The position numbers and the translations under genes are program-made. Positions 1-8,647 of a stretch of DNA of 64,000 bases are shown one piece after another. Origin of the DNA: Bacillota bacterium (GTDB lineage: Bacteria; Bacillota; Clostridia; Lachnospirales; Lachnospiraceae); assembly GCA_023663285.1 (NCBI GenBank), contig JAMPHT010000003.1, positions 36,500-100,499 of the forward strand, read 5' to 3'. The first letter of the stretch is position 1; each line of letters opens with the position of its first letter. The notes beneath the pieces are model-generated. The model ran no database searches and was not told the DNA's origin. It worked only from the letters and a program-made list of their open reading frames with translations.

Positions 1-57
1 CGATACACGGGGCTGTAATACCTTTAAGCCCTGTACTGAAGATACATGATACAGCAT
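1..57 (-). CDS. start of an unidentified protein, cut by the window edge
   Basis: An ATG at 57 (minus strand) follows a good ribosome binding site (GGGAGG, six bases before the start) and is open for 19 codons to the window edge, beginning MLYHVSSVQGLKVLQ. It lies 23 bases after the S41 protease stop, so it may be the last gene of the same transcript. Too little is visible to assign a family. Confidence 0.5.
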   Translation of the reverse strand, partial: MLYHVSSVQGLKVLQPRVS

Positions 58-80
58 AGTGTTCCTCCCGGCGGCAATTA

Positions 81-1391
81 TTATTTCCCCATTTTCTCCC
101 TCAGCACATCCTTTGCCTTCTCCAGCTGATTGTCGGGATGCTCCGGACTTCCGTAATATGCCTCTCCGTCAAACTCGCATACCACATCCGGCACAATGCC
201 GATGCCGTGGATGTTGTTGCCCTTCGGCGTATAGTAGGCGCTGATGGTGATCTTGATGGCAGAGCCGTCCCTGAAAGACATGATCTGCTGCACGATTCCC
301 TTGCCGAAGGTAGTAGTGCCCACCAGCGTACCGGTCCCGTAATCCTTGATAGCTCCCGCCATGATCTCGGCGGCGCTGGCGGAATTCATATCCACCAGGA
401 CCACCAGCGGCAGATCCAGCTCGTGCGTCCCGTCGCTTTTGTATTCCTTTCTTTCTCCGTATTTATCCTCCGTATAAACGATCATTCCCTCCGGCAGGAT
501 CATGTTGCACATATCCACCACCGCGTCCAGATTTCCTCCCGGATTCCCGCGCAGATCCAGAATGATCCCTTTTGCATCCGATCCCTTTGCCATGGCAAGG
601 GCGTCCGCAAACTGATCCACGGTCACATCGTCAAACTCGGTGACCTGGATATACGCCATATCGTCCTCCAGCATGGAAAACTCCACCGTAGGAGATTCCA
701 CTTTCCTCCTGGTGAGGGTCAGCTTCACATAGTCGCTCTCTCCCTCCCGGATCAGGGTGAGCTCTACCTCTGTCCCCTCCGGTCCCTTGATCAGCCCCAC
801 AGCCTCTGTCAGATTCAGGCCGTAAGTGGAAGCGCCGTCCACCTCATAGACCAGATCGTTGGCTCTTAAGTTCGCCTCCTCCGCAGGAGAACCCTCGATC
901 ACGCCGCTGATCTTCGGCAGTCCCGTGTCCTCGTCCAACTGGACATAGGCGCCGATCCCGTAATAGATCCCCTCGGACTGCTCCATCAGTTCGTTCAACT
1001 CCTCCACGGTATAATACTCGGAATAGGGATCGTCCAGGGACGCCAGCAGGCCCTTATACATTCCGTCCCGCATCTCCTGGTCTGTGACCTCGTGAAGGAA
1101 GAAATATTTGTCGATGGTATCCACCAGCGCCTGCAGCTTTGCGATCGTATTGGAATCCAGCGCCGAGCTCTCATCCAACTCCGGCATATCCGCAGCGCCA
1201 CCGCCGTTGCTTTCCACGGCTTTCTGGATCTCCATTCCGAACCAGCCCACCGCCACCACCAGCAGCGCCACCGCGATCCCCGATACCAGGCCCACAAAAA
1301 ACAGACCCTTCCCGCTTCCTTTTTCTTTCTGAGGCGGCTGTACCGGCTGGGGATCGTTTATGTTGTTAAAATAATTCTGATTTCCGTCCAT
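81..1391 (-). CDS. S41 family C-terminal processing peptidase (CtpA/CtpB type)
   Basis: A membrane-anchored serine protease of 436 residues. It has a short cytoplasmic Pro/Gln-rich head, one membrane span at about 29-52, then the external S41 N-terminal region, a PDZ domain at about 145-230 and the S41 catalytic core. The Ser-Lys-Gln residues can be placed at S339 (SASA motif), K364 (TFGKG) and Q368, with the 25-residue Ser-Lys spacing usual for the family. The family cleaves peptides or envelope proteins from the C terminus after PDZ recognition. It starts 15 bases after the EnvC-like hydrolase stop, so it is probably co-transcribed with the FtsEX-hydrolase genes and may trim an envelope protein involved in division; that role is inference. 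Confidence 0.93.
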   Translation of the reverse strand: MDGNQNYFNNINDPQPVQPPQKEKGSGKGLFFVGLVSGIAVALLVVAVGWFGMEIQKAVESNGGGAADMPELDESSALDSNTIAKLQALVDTIDKYFFLHEVTDQEMRDGMYKGLLASLDDPYSEYYTVEELNELMEQSEGIYYGIGAYVQLDEDTGLPKISGVIEGSPAEEANLRANDLVYEVDGASTYGLNLTEAVGLIKGPEGTEVELTLIREGESDYVKLTLTRRKVESPTVEFSMLEDDMAYIQVTEFDDVTVDQFADALAMAKGSDAKGIILDLRGNPGGNLDAVVDMCNMILPEGMIVYTEDKYGERKEYKSDGTHELDLPLVVLVDMNSASAAEIMAGAIKDYGTGTLVGTTTFGKGIVQQIMSFRDGSAIKITISAYYTPKGNNIHGIGIVPDVVCEFDGEAYYGSPEHPDNQLEKAKDVLREKMGK

Positions 1392-1406
1392 AGCGTTGCA
1401 TTCTCC

Positions 1407-2645
1407 TTACCTTGTGATATAGTTCCATGGCGACTGATACTCCCCGTCCAGGCGCACGCTGAAATGAAGATGGGGGCCTGTGGAACGCCCTGTGCTGCCC
1501 ACGGCGGCAATGGTCTCTCCCCGCACCACAATGTCGTCCTTCTCCACATAGAGGGCCGAGGCGTGCATATAGATAGTGTACAGTCCCGAACCGTGATCTA
1601 TCATTATATAGTTACCCATGGTAGCGCTGTATGCCGCCGCCACCACGACGCCGTCATAGGCCGCATAGATCGCCGTTCCCTTTGGCGACGCCAGATCCAC
1701 GCCGTTATGGAACTGCTGTATTCCCAGCGTGGGATGTATCCGGGGGCCATAGTCGTCCGACACTCTGGTGTAGGAGGCCACCGGGAACTTAAAGGCGCCG
1801 CCGTCGTAGGTCAGAACCACGCCGCTGTTTGCCAGGATCTTCTTCTTTTCCTCCGCGATCAGGGCCTCCAGTGCAGCGATCTCATTTTCCTGGGCCTCGA
1901 TCTCTTCCTGGTATTCCTTTATGGCCTTCTCTTTGTTGTCGATATCTGTCTCATAGGCCACGATATCCTTATTTTTCTGGTCTATCAGATCCTCCAGGTT
2001 CCGCTGCTCCTCCTCCACGCCGGCCCTGGTCTCATCCAGGATCTCCTTCTCAAGCTCCAGCTCCTGCTTGCACAGCTCCACATACTCCCTGACCAGCTTA
2101 TAATCCTGCCACATTTTCTGATCGTAGGCCGCCACCCGCTCCACATAGTCAGCCCTGTTCAGGAAATCTCCAAAGCTGGCGGACCTTAACAGCATATCCA
2201 GCATTTGCGGATCGCCGGACTCATACACCATTCTTATGCGGTCCGTCATGGCATCTTTCTGGTTTTCTTCATTTTCAAGCGCGATCTCCAGCTCCGCCTC
2301 CGCCGCGGCGATCTCCTCTTCCTTTGCGGCGATCTTCCCGCTGAGTTCCTGAATGTTCTGCTCGATCTGAGCCAGATTGCCGTCCAGCTGCGCCACATAA
2401 TTTTTCAGATTGGAGCGCTGCGCCTCCAGATCCTTTTTGATGCTCTGCAGATTGCTGAGTCCGTTTTTCAGCGAGTCCTTCTCACTCTCCGCCTGCCGTA
2501 TCTGCTCCTCCTTATCCCGGATGCTGTCCGAGGTAATGGAGGACATGGTGATCGCCGACGCTTCCTGCTTCGTTCTGTCTGAAAAGAGCACGGCACACAG
2601 CGCCACAACGGCAATGCCCCAGACGATAGCTTTTCTTTTCTTCAT
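1407..2645 (-). CDS. M23 family murein hydrolase, EnvC-like
   Basis: A secreted or membrane-anchored peptidoglycan hydrolase of about 412 residues from the ATG at 2645. A GTG at 2669 would add eight residues but has no better ribosome site. An N-terminal hydrophobic segment is followed by a long Glu/Gln/Lys-rich coiled coil (about 40-270) and a C-terminal LytM/M23 domain. Zinc ligands look intact: FHNGVDL gives the H-x3-D motif and GPHLHF the H-x-H motif, so this is predicted to be an active endopeptidase, unlike Escherichia coli EnvC, which activates amidases. It directly follows ftsX, fitting the FtsEX pattern in which ATP hydrolysis drives an external coiled-coil hydrolase partner. Confidence 0.9.
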   Translation of the reverse strand: MKKRKAIVWGIAVVALCAVLFSDRTKQEASAITMSSITSDSIRDKEEQIRQAESEKDSLKNGLSNLQSIKKDLEAQRSNLKNYVAQLDGNLAQIEQNIQELSGKIAAKEEEIAAAEAELEIALENEENQKDAMTDRIRMVYESGDPQMLDMLLRSASFGDFLNRADYVERVAAYDQKMWQDYKLVREYVELCKQELELEKEILDETRAGVEEEQRNLEDLIDQKNKDIVAYETDIDNKEKAIKEYQEEIEAQENEIAALEALIAEEKKKILANSGVVLTYDGGAFKFPVASYTRVSDDYGPRIHPTLGIQQFHNGVDLASPKGTAIYAAYDGVVVAAAYSATMGNYIMIDHGSGLYTIYMHASALYVEKDDIVVRGETIAAVGSTGRSTGPHLHFSVRLDGEYQSPWNYITR

Positions 2646-2670
2646 AGGCCCCTGCCTTTGCTCGTGCACA

Positions 2671-3618
2671 TCATACGTGCAAGTGCTTCCTGACTGTTAT
2701 GATACTGCCCAGGAAACCGATCCCACCGCCCACCAGAAGAGACGCCGGCGTCAATACTCCAAACACCTGCTCCGCCGTCAGGAAATTCAGATAACTGCTT
2801 AGAACTTCAAATCTTTCCACGATATATGTCAAAACGTAATTGTAGAGAGCCTTTATCAGTCCCAGCGGAATGGCCGCCCCCAAAAGGCCGATCAAAATAC
2901 CCTCCAGCACAAAGGGCGCCCTTACGAAAAAGTCCGTGGCTCCGATGTATTTCATAATGTTGATCTCCGTGGAGCGGACGGATATGCCGATGGCTACGGT
3001 GTTACTGATCAGGAAAATGCTGACGGCCAGCAGGATCACAATGATCCCCACGGATACATATGCAATCAGCAGATTCACGCCGCTTAAGGTAGAGGCTGTC
3101 AGCTCCGAATAGTTCACCAGACGTACCTCCGGTATGGAATAAAGCCAGTTCACCAGGGCTTCCTGCATGGAAACGTCGCTCAGGAAGGCTTCATAGCTGT
3201 ACTCACCCTCCAGGGGGTTCTCAGGAAATGCCGTCGCATAATCCGCCGCATCCGCCTTGTAAAAATCAGTTACATAGTTGGCCCAGGCTTCATCGTCCGA
3301 GACATATACCACCTCTGACACCTCGACCCTGGCCGCAAGCATCTGTCCGATCTCATCAAGCCGCTGATCCGTGGTGGATGTGTGGGACTCTCCTTTAGAG
3401 GCGCACTTGTCGTTTTCGTTATGGAAGAATACCGTTACCGATACCCCCTCCTCCGCCTTCATGACAATACTCTGAAAATTAGCCACAATGGCATAAAACA
3501 GGCCAAACAGGAAAAGGCAGGCGGAGATCGTGGCAACGGAAGCTAAGGAGTACCACTTGTTCCGGAAGATATTGACGAACCCCTGACGGAATGTGTAAAG
3601 CAATGTACTAATCTTCAT
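2671..3618 (-). CDS. ftsX: cell division protein FtsX (permease-like)
   Basis: Integral membrane subunit of the FtsEX complex, about 315 residues from ATG 3618. The alternative upstream start at 3651 lies deep inside ftsE and lacks a ribosome site. Four hydrophobic spans are visible: one near the N terminus (after NIFRNKWYSLASVATIS) and three in the last half, with a large external domain between spans 1 and 2. It overlaps the ftsE stop by 11 bases, which implies translational coupling. It contains no ATPase motifs of its own. FtsX transmits FtsE ATPase activity across the membrane to a peptidoglycan hydrolase, here probably the next gene. Confidence 0.95.
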   Translation of the reverse strand: MKISTLLYTFRQGFVNIFRNKWYSLASVATISACLFLFGLFYAIVANFQSIVMKAEEGVSVTVFFHNENDKCASKGESHTSTTDQRLDEIGQMLAARVEVSEVVYVSDDEAWANYVTDFYKADAADYATAFPENPLEGEYSYEAFLSDVSMQEALVNWLYSIPEVRLVNYSELTASTLSGVNLLIAYVSVGIIVILLAVSIFLISNTVAIGISVRSTEINIMKYIGATDFFVRAPFVLEGILIGLLGAAIPLGLIKALYNYVLTYIVERFEVLSSYLNFLTAEQVFGVLTPASLLVGGGIGFLGSIITVRKHLHV

Positions 3619-4351
3619 CGATGTACTCGCCCCCCTCCTCGTCGCTGACAATGACTCCTTTCTTCACAGTGACGACACGTTTATGAAAGGCGTTGACTAT
3701 CTCCTTATTATGGGTCACCACCACTACCGTGGTCCCTCCCTCGTTGATCTCCTCCAGCAGCTTCATGATCTCCCAGGAATTTTTAGGGTCCAGGTTACCC
3801 GTGGGCTCATCCGCAAGCAGGATAGCCGGATTGTTCACCAGCGCCCTGGCCAGGGCCACGCGCTGCTGTTCGCCTCCGGAAAGCTGTTTGGGCTTAGCCT
3901 TATACTTTCCTGCCAGCCCCACCGTAGCCAGAATGGCAGGCACGTTCCGCCGCATTTCATTCACCGGGGTCTCCACGATCCTCTGGGCAAAGGCAACATT
4001 CTCATACACGTTCCTGTCGTTCAGCAGGCGGAAATCCTGAAACACCACTCCCAGATTACGCCTGAATTTGGGGATCTGCCTGTGCCGAAGCTTTGCCAGA
4101 TCGCTCCCCATAACATAAACACTGCCGCTGGTCGCAGTAAGCTCCCGCAGCAGAAGTTTGATCATTGTTGATTTACCGGAGCCGCTGTCTCCTACAATAA
4201 ACACGAATTCGCCCCTGTAGATACTCAGGCTCACGTCGTTCAATGCAGGGGCGCCGGTAGAGTATACCTTGCTGATATTGTCAAGATAGATAACGCCTTT
4301 CTCCTCTATCATCTGTTCCCGCTTTCTTCTCAGCAGTTCCTTTCTTCCCAT
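3608..4351 (-). CDS. ftsE: cell division ATP-binding protein FtsE
   Basis: Cytoplasmic ABC ATPase of 247 residues that pairs with FtsX. The Walker A GDSGSGKST is at 54-62, the ABC signature LSGGEQQR at 157-164, and Walker B ILLADEP at 177-183 is followed by a switch histidine in VVTHNKE. The first ~15 residues (rich in Lys/Arg) extend beyond usual FtsE, but the ATG at 4351 has the better ribosome site (GAGGAG, seven bases away) than the inner ATG at 4312. It is 11 bases downstream of the PucR-type regulator and overlaps ftsX, so the order regulator-ftsE-ftsX-hydrolase-protease is probably one operon. Confidence 0.96.
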   Translation of the reverse strand: MGRKELLRRKREQMIEEKGVIYLDNISKVYSTGAPALNDVSLSIYRGEFVFIVGDSGSGKSTMIKLLLRELTATSGSVYVMGSDLAKLRHRQIPKFRRNLGVVFQDFRLLNDRNVYENVAFAQRIVETPVNEMRRNVPAILATVGLAGKYKAKPKQLSGGEQQRVALARALVNNPAILLADEPTGNLDPKNSWEIMKLLEEINEGGTTVVVVTHNKEIVNAFHKRVVTVKKGVIVSDEEGGEYIDED

Positions 4352-4362
4352 ATAAATCTCCT

Positions 4363-5445
4363 CTAAAAATCAGCATTCTCCATATATTTCATGTACTTTA
4401 CCACCATCAGCGCGATCTTAAAGGTGATGGCGTTTTCAAACACGCGCAGATCCAGCCCGGTGCTCTTCTGCAGCTTGTCCAGGCGGTACACCAGCGTGTT
4501 CCTGTGTATAAACAGCTGTCTTGACGTCTCAGACACATTCAGGCTGTTCTCAAAAAACTTATAGATAGTGGTCAGGGTCTCCTCGTCAAATTCATCCGGA
4601 CTCTTACCGTCAAATATCTCTTTGATAAACATTTTACAGAGCGGAATGGGCAGCTGATAGATCAGACGGCCGATCCCAAGCTCGCTGTAGGCCACGATAT
4701 TCCTCTCGTCAAAAAAGATCTTCCCTACGTCCAGAGCCATTTTAGCCTCCTTGTAGGAACGGCTGACCTCCTTGATCTCCTGGATCACGGTGCCATATGC
4801 AATGCGGACACCCCCGATGCCTTCCTTCTCCAGAAAATGCTCCAGCGCCTGGGCCGACTTTTCGATTTCCTTCGCGGCATTACCGTCGGACAATTCCTTT
4901 ACTACGATCACATTATTTTCATCCACTGCGGTGACAAAATCCCTGCTGCTGCCAAAATGGCTGCGGGTCAGCTCAAGAGCGTTATTGTCTCTGTCGCCGC
5001 CGGTCTCCACGATCATGACCACACGGGGCACATCCGTCTGTACATGGAGTTTTTTGGAACGGCTGTAAATATCCACCAGCAGCAGATTGTCCAGCAGCAG
5101 ATTCTTGATAAAATTATCCTTATCAAACCGCTCCTTGTAGGCCACAAGGAGGTTCTGCACCTGAAATGCCGCCATTTTCCCGATCATATACACGTCCTCG
5201 CCCGTGCCTGAAGCCACCAGGATATATTCCAGCTGCTGCTCGTCATATATCTTGAAATACTGATAGCCATGAATCTCCTGAGAGTCCGCGGGTGACGCAG
5301 CAAACTCCGCAACAGTCCCGGCACTGCTCCCCATGTCTGTGGTGGACGCGACTTCCTTTCCGTCCACATCCATGACGCAGAACTCCACCCTTGCAATGCT
5401 CTTCAGGCCGTCAATTGTATTCTGCAAAATCTGATTTGAAATCAT
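4363..5445 (-). CDS. PucR/CdaR-type helix-turn-helix regulator
   Basis: A 360-residue regulator. The N-terminal ~130 residues look like a sensor region of the sugar-diacid/CdaR kind. The middle region resembles the GGDEF-like CdaR domain (including a GGVRIAYGT stretch), and the last ~60 residues are a PucR-type helix-turn-helix (SETSRQLFIHRNTLVYRLDK). Proteins of this build regulate sugar-diacid, purine or amino-acid genes in other bacteria, but the ligand cannot be read here. It sits at the head of the ftsEX block with only 11 bases to ftsE, a placement that suggests co-transcription rather than a local catabolic target. No enzyme of sugar-diacid metabolism is adjacent. Confidence 0.82.
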   Translation of the reverse strand: MISNQILQNTIDGLKSIARVEFCVMDVDGKEVASTTDMGSSAGTVAEFAASPADSQEIHGYQYFKIYDEQQLEYILVASGTGEDVYMIGKMAAFQVQNLLVAYKERFDKDNFIKNLLLDNLLLVDIYSRSKKLHVQTDVPRVVMIVETGGDRDNNALELTRSHFGSSRDFVTAVDENNVIVVKELSDGNAAKEIEKSAQALEHFLEKEGIGGVRIAYGTVIQEIKEVSRSYKEAKMALDVGKIFFDERNIVAYSELGIGRLIYQLPIPLCKMFIKEIFDGKSPDEFDEETLTTIYKFFENSLNVSETSRQLFIHRNTLVYRLDKLQKSTGLDLRVFENAITFKIALMVVKYMKYMENADF

Positions 5446-5470
5446 AAACCCGCTCCTCTGATTCGTATTG

Positions 5471-5500
5471 ATATAACAAATATTACAAAAATATTGTCAA
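5471..5500 (-). promoter_or_regulatory. possible sigma-A promoter for the PucR-type regulator / ftsEX block
   Basis: On the minus strand TTGACA (5495-5500) and TTATAT (5471-5476) are separated by 18 bases, 25 bases before the regulator start. The -35 is consensus, the -10 is weaker. A terminator for the preceding gene lies directly upstream, so a promoter is needed here. Confidence 0.5.
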
Positions 5501-5528
5501 AAAAGCAATAGGTTTTATGATTTTTCAC

Positions 5529-5566
5529 AAAAAAACTGCCTGCGGTCATTCGTCAGGCAGCTTGCA
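5529..5566 (-). terminator. intrinsic terminator after the YjfB-type gene
   Basis: On the minus strand a perfect 7-bp stem CTGCCTG/CAGGCAG (5554-5560 with 5536-5542) closes an 11-base loop and is followed by seven T. It starts 10 bases after the stop of the small gene at 5570-5761. Confidence 0.85.
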
Positions 5567-5569
5567 GAA

Positions 5570-5761
5570 CTAAATACGCATATCGATATTCGCTCCGACG
5601 CCGGGATTCACGCTCCGCTCCATGGCAGCGGCGTCCATCATCTGCACCAGACCCGCTCCCAGCTCCTCATTGGTATCCATAGCCTTCCCCAGCACAGCGG
5701 TGGAGACCTGAGACTGGGTGGTAACATTAGCCAACGCCATAGAAACGCCTGCAATATCCAT
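5570..5761 (-). CDS. YjfB family small protein (putative motility-associated)
   Basis: A 63-residue protein beginning MDIAGVSMALANVTTQSQVS and ending near NPGVGANIDMRI, the pattern of the YjfB family, found in many flagellated Bacillota and of unknown biochemical role. The ATG at 5761 is chosen because AGGAAGGGGG stands nine bases before it; the longer reading from 5797 has no ribosome site. It is monocistronic, with its own terminator. No flagellar gene is visible in the window. Confidence 0.8.
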   Translation of the reverse strand: MDIAGVSMALANVTTQSQVSTAVLGKAMDTNEELGAGLVQMMDAAAMERSVNPGVGANIDMRI

Positions 5762-5871
5762 ATATATGCCCCCTTCCTGACACAGTTCATTCTGCATACC
5801 TTATTTCAGTATAATTTATTCTAGCACATCCCACATTACTTTTCCACACTAACATCTCTTTTTCTAAATTC

Positions 5872-6711
5872 TTAAGATTTTTTCCGGATAGTCTTTTCCC
5901 CGATCTCTATCTTTCCCTGCTTCAGCAGCCTGCCCACTGCCCGCTTGAATTCGTTCTTGCTCATGCCCGTCTCGTGCCGGATGACTTCGGGAGCCGCCTT
6001 ATCATTAAAGGGAAGCGCTCCCTCATAGCTGTCCAGAAGCTCCAGCAGCTTTTCCGCGTCAGCGTCCATCTGCAGATACGCCTTTTCCCTGACGCTCAGA
6101 TCAAGCCTGCCGTCCTCCCTGACCCGCAGGACCCGCGCTTCCACATCCGCTCCCAACTCCACGTCTCCATAAAGCTCCTTTCGGGCGATCAGGCCCGAAT
6201 ACAGATTATCCACCGCCACAAAGGCCCCGAAGTTGTCACTGAGCTCGTACACTCTTCCCCGCACCCTGTCCTCCGCCTGATAGGGACTGTCCGTCCGCAG
6301 GGACTCATACACATTCATGGTGGCGCAGAGGCGGTCGCTCTTATCTATGTAGAGGGACGCCAGAACAGCGTCTCCCTCCCGGACCCGTCCTCTCTGCTCC
6401 TTAAAGGGCAGAAACAGATCCTTTTCCAGCCCCCAGTCCAGAAACGCTCCCAGCTTTCCCGTCTGAGCTACGGCCAGCTCCGCCACCCTGCCCAGCTCCA
6501 GCTTAGGGCTATGGGTGGTAGCAATCAGCCTGTCCTCGGAATCCCGGTAGATAAACACCTCCAGCCTGTCTCCCAAGCCGCTCCCTTCAGGGACCTGCCT
6601 CGCCGGGAGCAGGACTCTCTCCTCCGCCTTCTCCTGGCTTTCCGCAAGATATACGCCGAAATCCACCTTTTTTACGATCACCAGCTCCTGCCTTTCCCCC
6701 AGCCGAATCAT
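5872..6711 (-). CDS. CvfB family S1 RNA-binding protein
   Basis: A 279-residue protein with repeated OB-fold/S1-type segments (GAFLDWGLEKDLFLPF at about 89-104, and DNFGAFVAVDNLYSGLIAR later) and a C-terminal winged-helix region with the motif ETGMSKNEFKRAVGRLLKQG. This is the CvfB/YitL layout: three S1-like domains plus a winged helix. In Staphylococcus aureus CvfB affects virulence gene expression and binds RNA; the molecular target here is unknown. Its start overlaps the stop of the thioesterase gene by four bases (ATGA), so the two are translationally coupled. Confidence 0.87.
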   Translation of the reverse strand: MIRLGERQELVIVKKVDFGVYLAESQEKAEERVLLPARQVPEGSGLGDRLEVFIYRDSEDRLIATTHSPKLELGRVAELAVAQTGKLGAFLDWGLEKDLFLPFKEQRGRVREGDAVLASLYIDKSDRLCATMNVYESLRTDSPYQAEDRVRGRVYELSDNFGAFVAVDNLYSGLIARKELYGDVELGADVEARVLRVREDGRLDLSVREKAYLQMDADAEKLLELLDSYEGALPFNDKAAPEVIRHETGMSKNEFKRAVGRLLKQGKIEIGEKTIRKKS

Positions 6712-7424
6712 GCCTGCTCCTTTCTCAAAAACTCAGCGATCACATATGCCGCGCCGTTTTCATCCGCCAGCTTTACTACGAGCTTATCCTTCTCAACCGC
6801 CACAACAGGTATCAGTACATCATGCAGGAAAGCCTGCTTCTTGTACTCAGCCCTCACCTGCCCTATGCAGAAGCCTTCAGGAAGATAATCCATTGCCATA
6901 TCCAGGAACTGCTGGTTGTTGACGTGATGGTTGGTATCCAGGTGATGCTTTTTCACTGTCAGCGGCTCCTGCTCCACGCCCCCATCCGGAACCGCGATCT
7001 TCCTGGAGGAATAATCCATCTCCAGCCTGGGAGCGCGGGTATAACGCTCTATCATGATCTCCGGAACAGCCGTAGGCTTCCCTGTATCCGTGTTCAGGAG
7101 GCTCCAGAGGGAATTTGCCTTTGCGATATAATTGCCCTGCCCGTCCAGCATGGCGAAGTTCCTGTATCCCAGAAATCCTTTCAAATCATAAGGCTGGGTC
7201 CCCACTGTCACCTTCTCCCCCAGCTGAGGATACCGTTCCACCACGATCTGCCAGGAACAGAGCACCCACACCAGATGAGTCTCCTTTAAATAACCAACGC
7301 CCACTCCCAGGTCCTCCGACTGGAAGGTGGAACAATCCTGCAGATAATTGATGAGGGCCGCCATGGTAAGCCTTCCCTCGCTGTCAACCTCGCTGTATCT
7401 TATCCTGCTGTCAAATGTATACAT
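6708..7424 (-). CDS. acyl-ACP thioesterase
   Basis: A 238-residue protein with two hotdog-fold halves. The N-terminal half has RYSEVDSEGRLTMAALINYL and LVWVLCSWQI, both typical of bacterial acyl-ACP thioesterases related to plant FatA/FatB. The second half has DTNHHVNNQQFLDMA, matching the Asp-Asn-His-containing catalytic segment of the family. It would hydrolyse acyl-ACP to free fatty acid in the cytoplasm. It is followed by cvfB with a four-base overlap. No fatty-acid synthesis genes are adjacent. Confidence 0.9.
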   Translation of the reverse strand: MYTFDSRIRYSEVDSEGRLTMAALINYLQDCSTFQSEDLGVGVGYLKETHLVWVLCSWQIVVERYPQLGEKVTVGTQPYDLKGFLGYRNFAMLDGQGNYIAKANSLWSLLNTDTGKPTAVPEIMIERYTRAPRLEMDYSSRKIAVPDGGVEQEPLTVKKHHLDTNHHVNNQQFLDMAMDYLPEGFCIGQVRAEYKKQAFLHDVLIPVVAVEKDKLVVKLADENGAAYVIAEFLRKEQA

Positions 7425-7486
7425 TATTACATCCTCCTGCGTGCTTTCGCACGGTTGGTTTTATATTCTTCACTGCCCTCGCCCTT

Positions 7487-8485
7487 TTATGCAAGCAGCT
7501 GCGCCACAATGCTGACGATCCAGAAAAGCATGAACGCTGCCATCCCGGTATTCCCCAGCGCCAGGCTGAGCTTCAGTTCCTTCGGAATACACGTCTGCCC
7601 CGGATGGAATACAAATTTCCGTTTTGCCGCAAAAATAATGAACAGCACCAGCCCTGTTATCAGCATACTGAGTATAAACAGAATAAGCAGGCCGTAGAGC
7701 AGAAACCATCCCCATTTATACCGTATCAGCTCAAGCATCCCGGAGGTGGATCCGTTTTCCGCAAACACCATATAGCTCTCCATATCCATCTTCCTCATCA
7801 GCATGGTGGGCAGGAATCCGCCTATAAAATTAAAGAGCATATGCAGAGAGATGGTGATCTTCAGCTTGCCTGTTTTGACATAAAGAAACGCAAAAAACGT
7901 TCCTATCACGGCGGCATAGAGAAACTGATTCAGATTGCCGTGAAACAGTCCGAACATCAGCCCCGAAAGGACTACCGCAACTCCCTGTCCGTAACGCACC
8001 GCCCTGTCCACGATCAGCTTTCTGAACACGAATTCCTCCATGATCGGCGCGCACAGCACCGTGTAGAACAGCACTGCCCAGGGACTGATAGAATTCACCA
8101 CTCCCGCGATGGTGTTTTCCACCGGGTTCCCGGTGAACAGGCCGATTATCGTAGTGAGTATCAGACCTATGATATTGGCTGCATAGGCGAGCCCTATACA
8201 GATGATTGCCGACAGCACATATTGCCCCGCCGTCATTTTGCGTTTCTCGATACGCTCTCCCGGCACGCACTTTTTCAGCAGCAGAGCCAGCAGCGGAAAC
8301 GCCACCAGATACATAGGCGCCATGGAAAAAAGCAAATTCAAATCCATGTCATACAGCCACTCCGGCTTTATCAGCCGCAGCAGGAAGCCTATACCCATCT
8401 GCAGGGCATAAATGATCGCCACCGCAGCCATATACAGCCAGCCCATTCTGGAAAAATGTTTCTTTGCCCCGATCAGTTCCTGCAT
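7487..8485 (-). CDS. CPBP family intramembrane metalloprotease
   Basis: A polytopic protein of 332 residues with about eight hydrophobic spans. The CPBP (CAAX protease and bacteriocin-processing) motifs are present: E150-E151 with R155 (MEEFVFRKL), a FGLFHGN motif with H182, and a later ISLHMLFNF motif. In the family these residues bind a metal and water inside the membrane; known roles include prenyl-protein processing and bacteriocin immunity, but the substrate here is unknown. It is transcribed away from the C39-like gene at 8648, with a 162-base divergent region between them. Confidence 0.9.
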   Translation of the reverse strand: MQELIGAKKHFSRMGWLYMAAVAIIYALQMGIGFLLRLIKPEWLYDMDLNLLFSMAPMYLVAFPLLALLLKKCVPGERIEKRKMTAGQYVLSAIICIGLAYAANIIGLILTTIIGLFTGNPVENTIAGVVNSISPWAVLFYTVLCAPIMEEFVFRKLIVDRAVRYGQGVAVVLSGLMFGLFHGNLNQFLYAAVIGTFFAFLYVKTGKLKITISLHMLFNFIGGFLPTMLMRKMDMESYMVFAENGSTSGMLELIRYKWGWFLLYGLLILFILSMLITGLVLFIIFAAKRKFVFHPGQTCIPKELKLSLALGNTGMAAFMLFWIVSIVAQLLA

Positions 8486-8647
8486 TTTTATCCTCCGTTC
8501 CCACCGTCAGTCAGCGCTGCTTTCCACCTTATCCAGTATAACGAATTTCCCGCAAAAAAACAATTATATAATTTAAAACAAATCCGCCGATAAATATGTT
8601 ACAATAGGGATAAGCATAAGTCAATTTTCGTAAGAAGGAGACCGCCC

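Noticed and set aside
7415-8593. A 392-codon plus-strand open frame opposite the CPBP protease
   Set aside because: Antisense shadow; the minus-strand frame has the full CPBP motif set.
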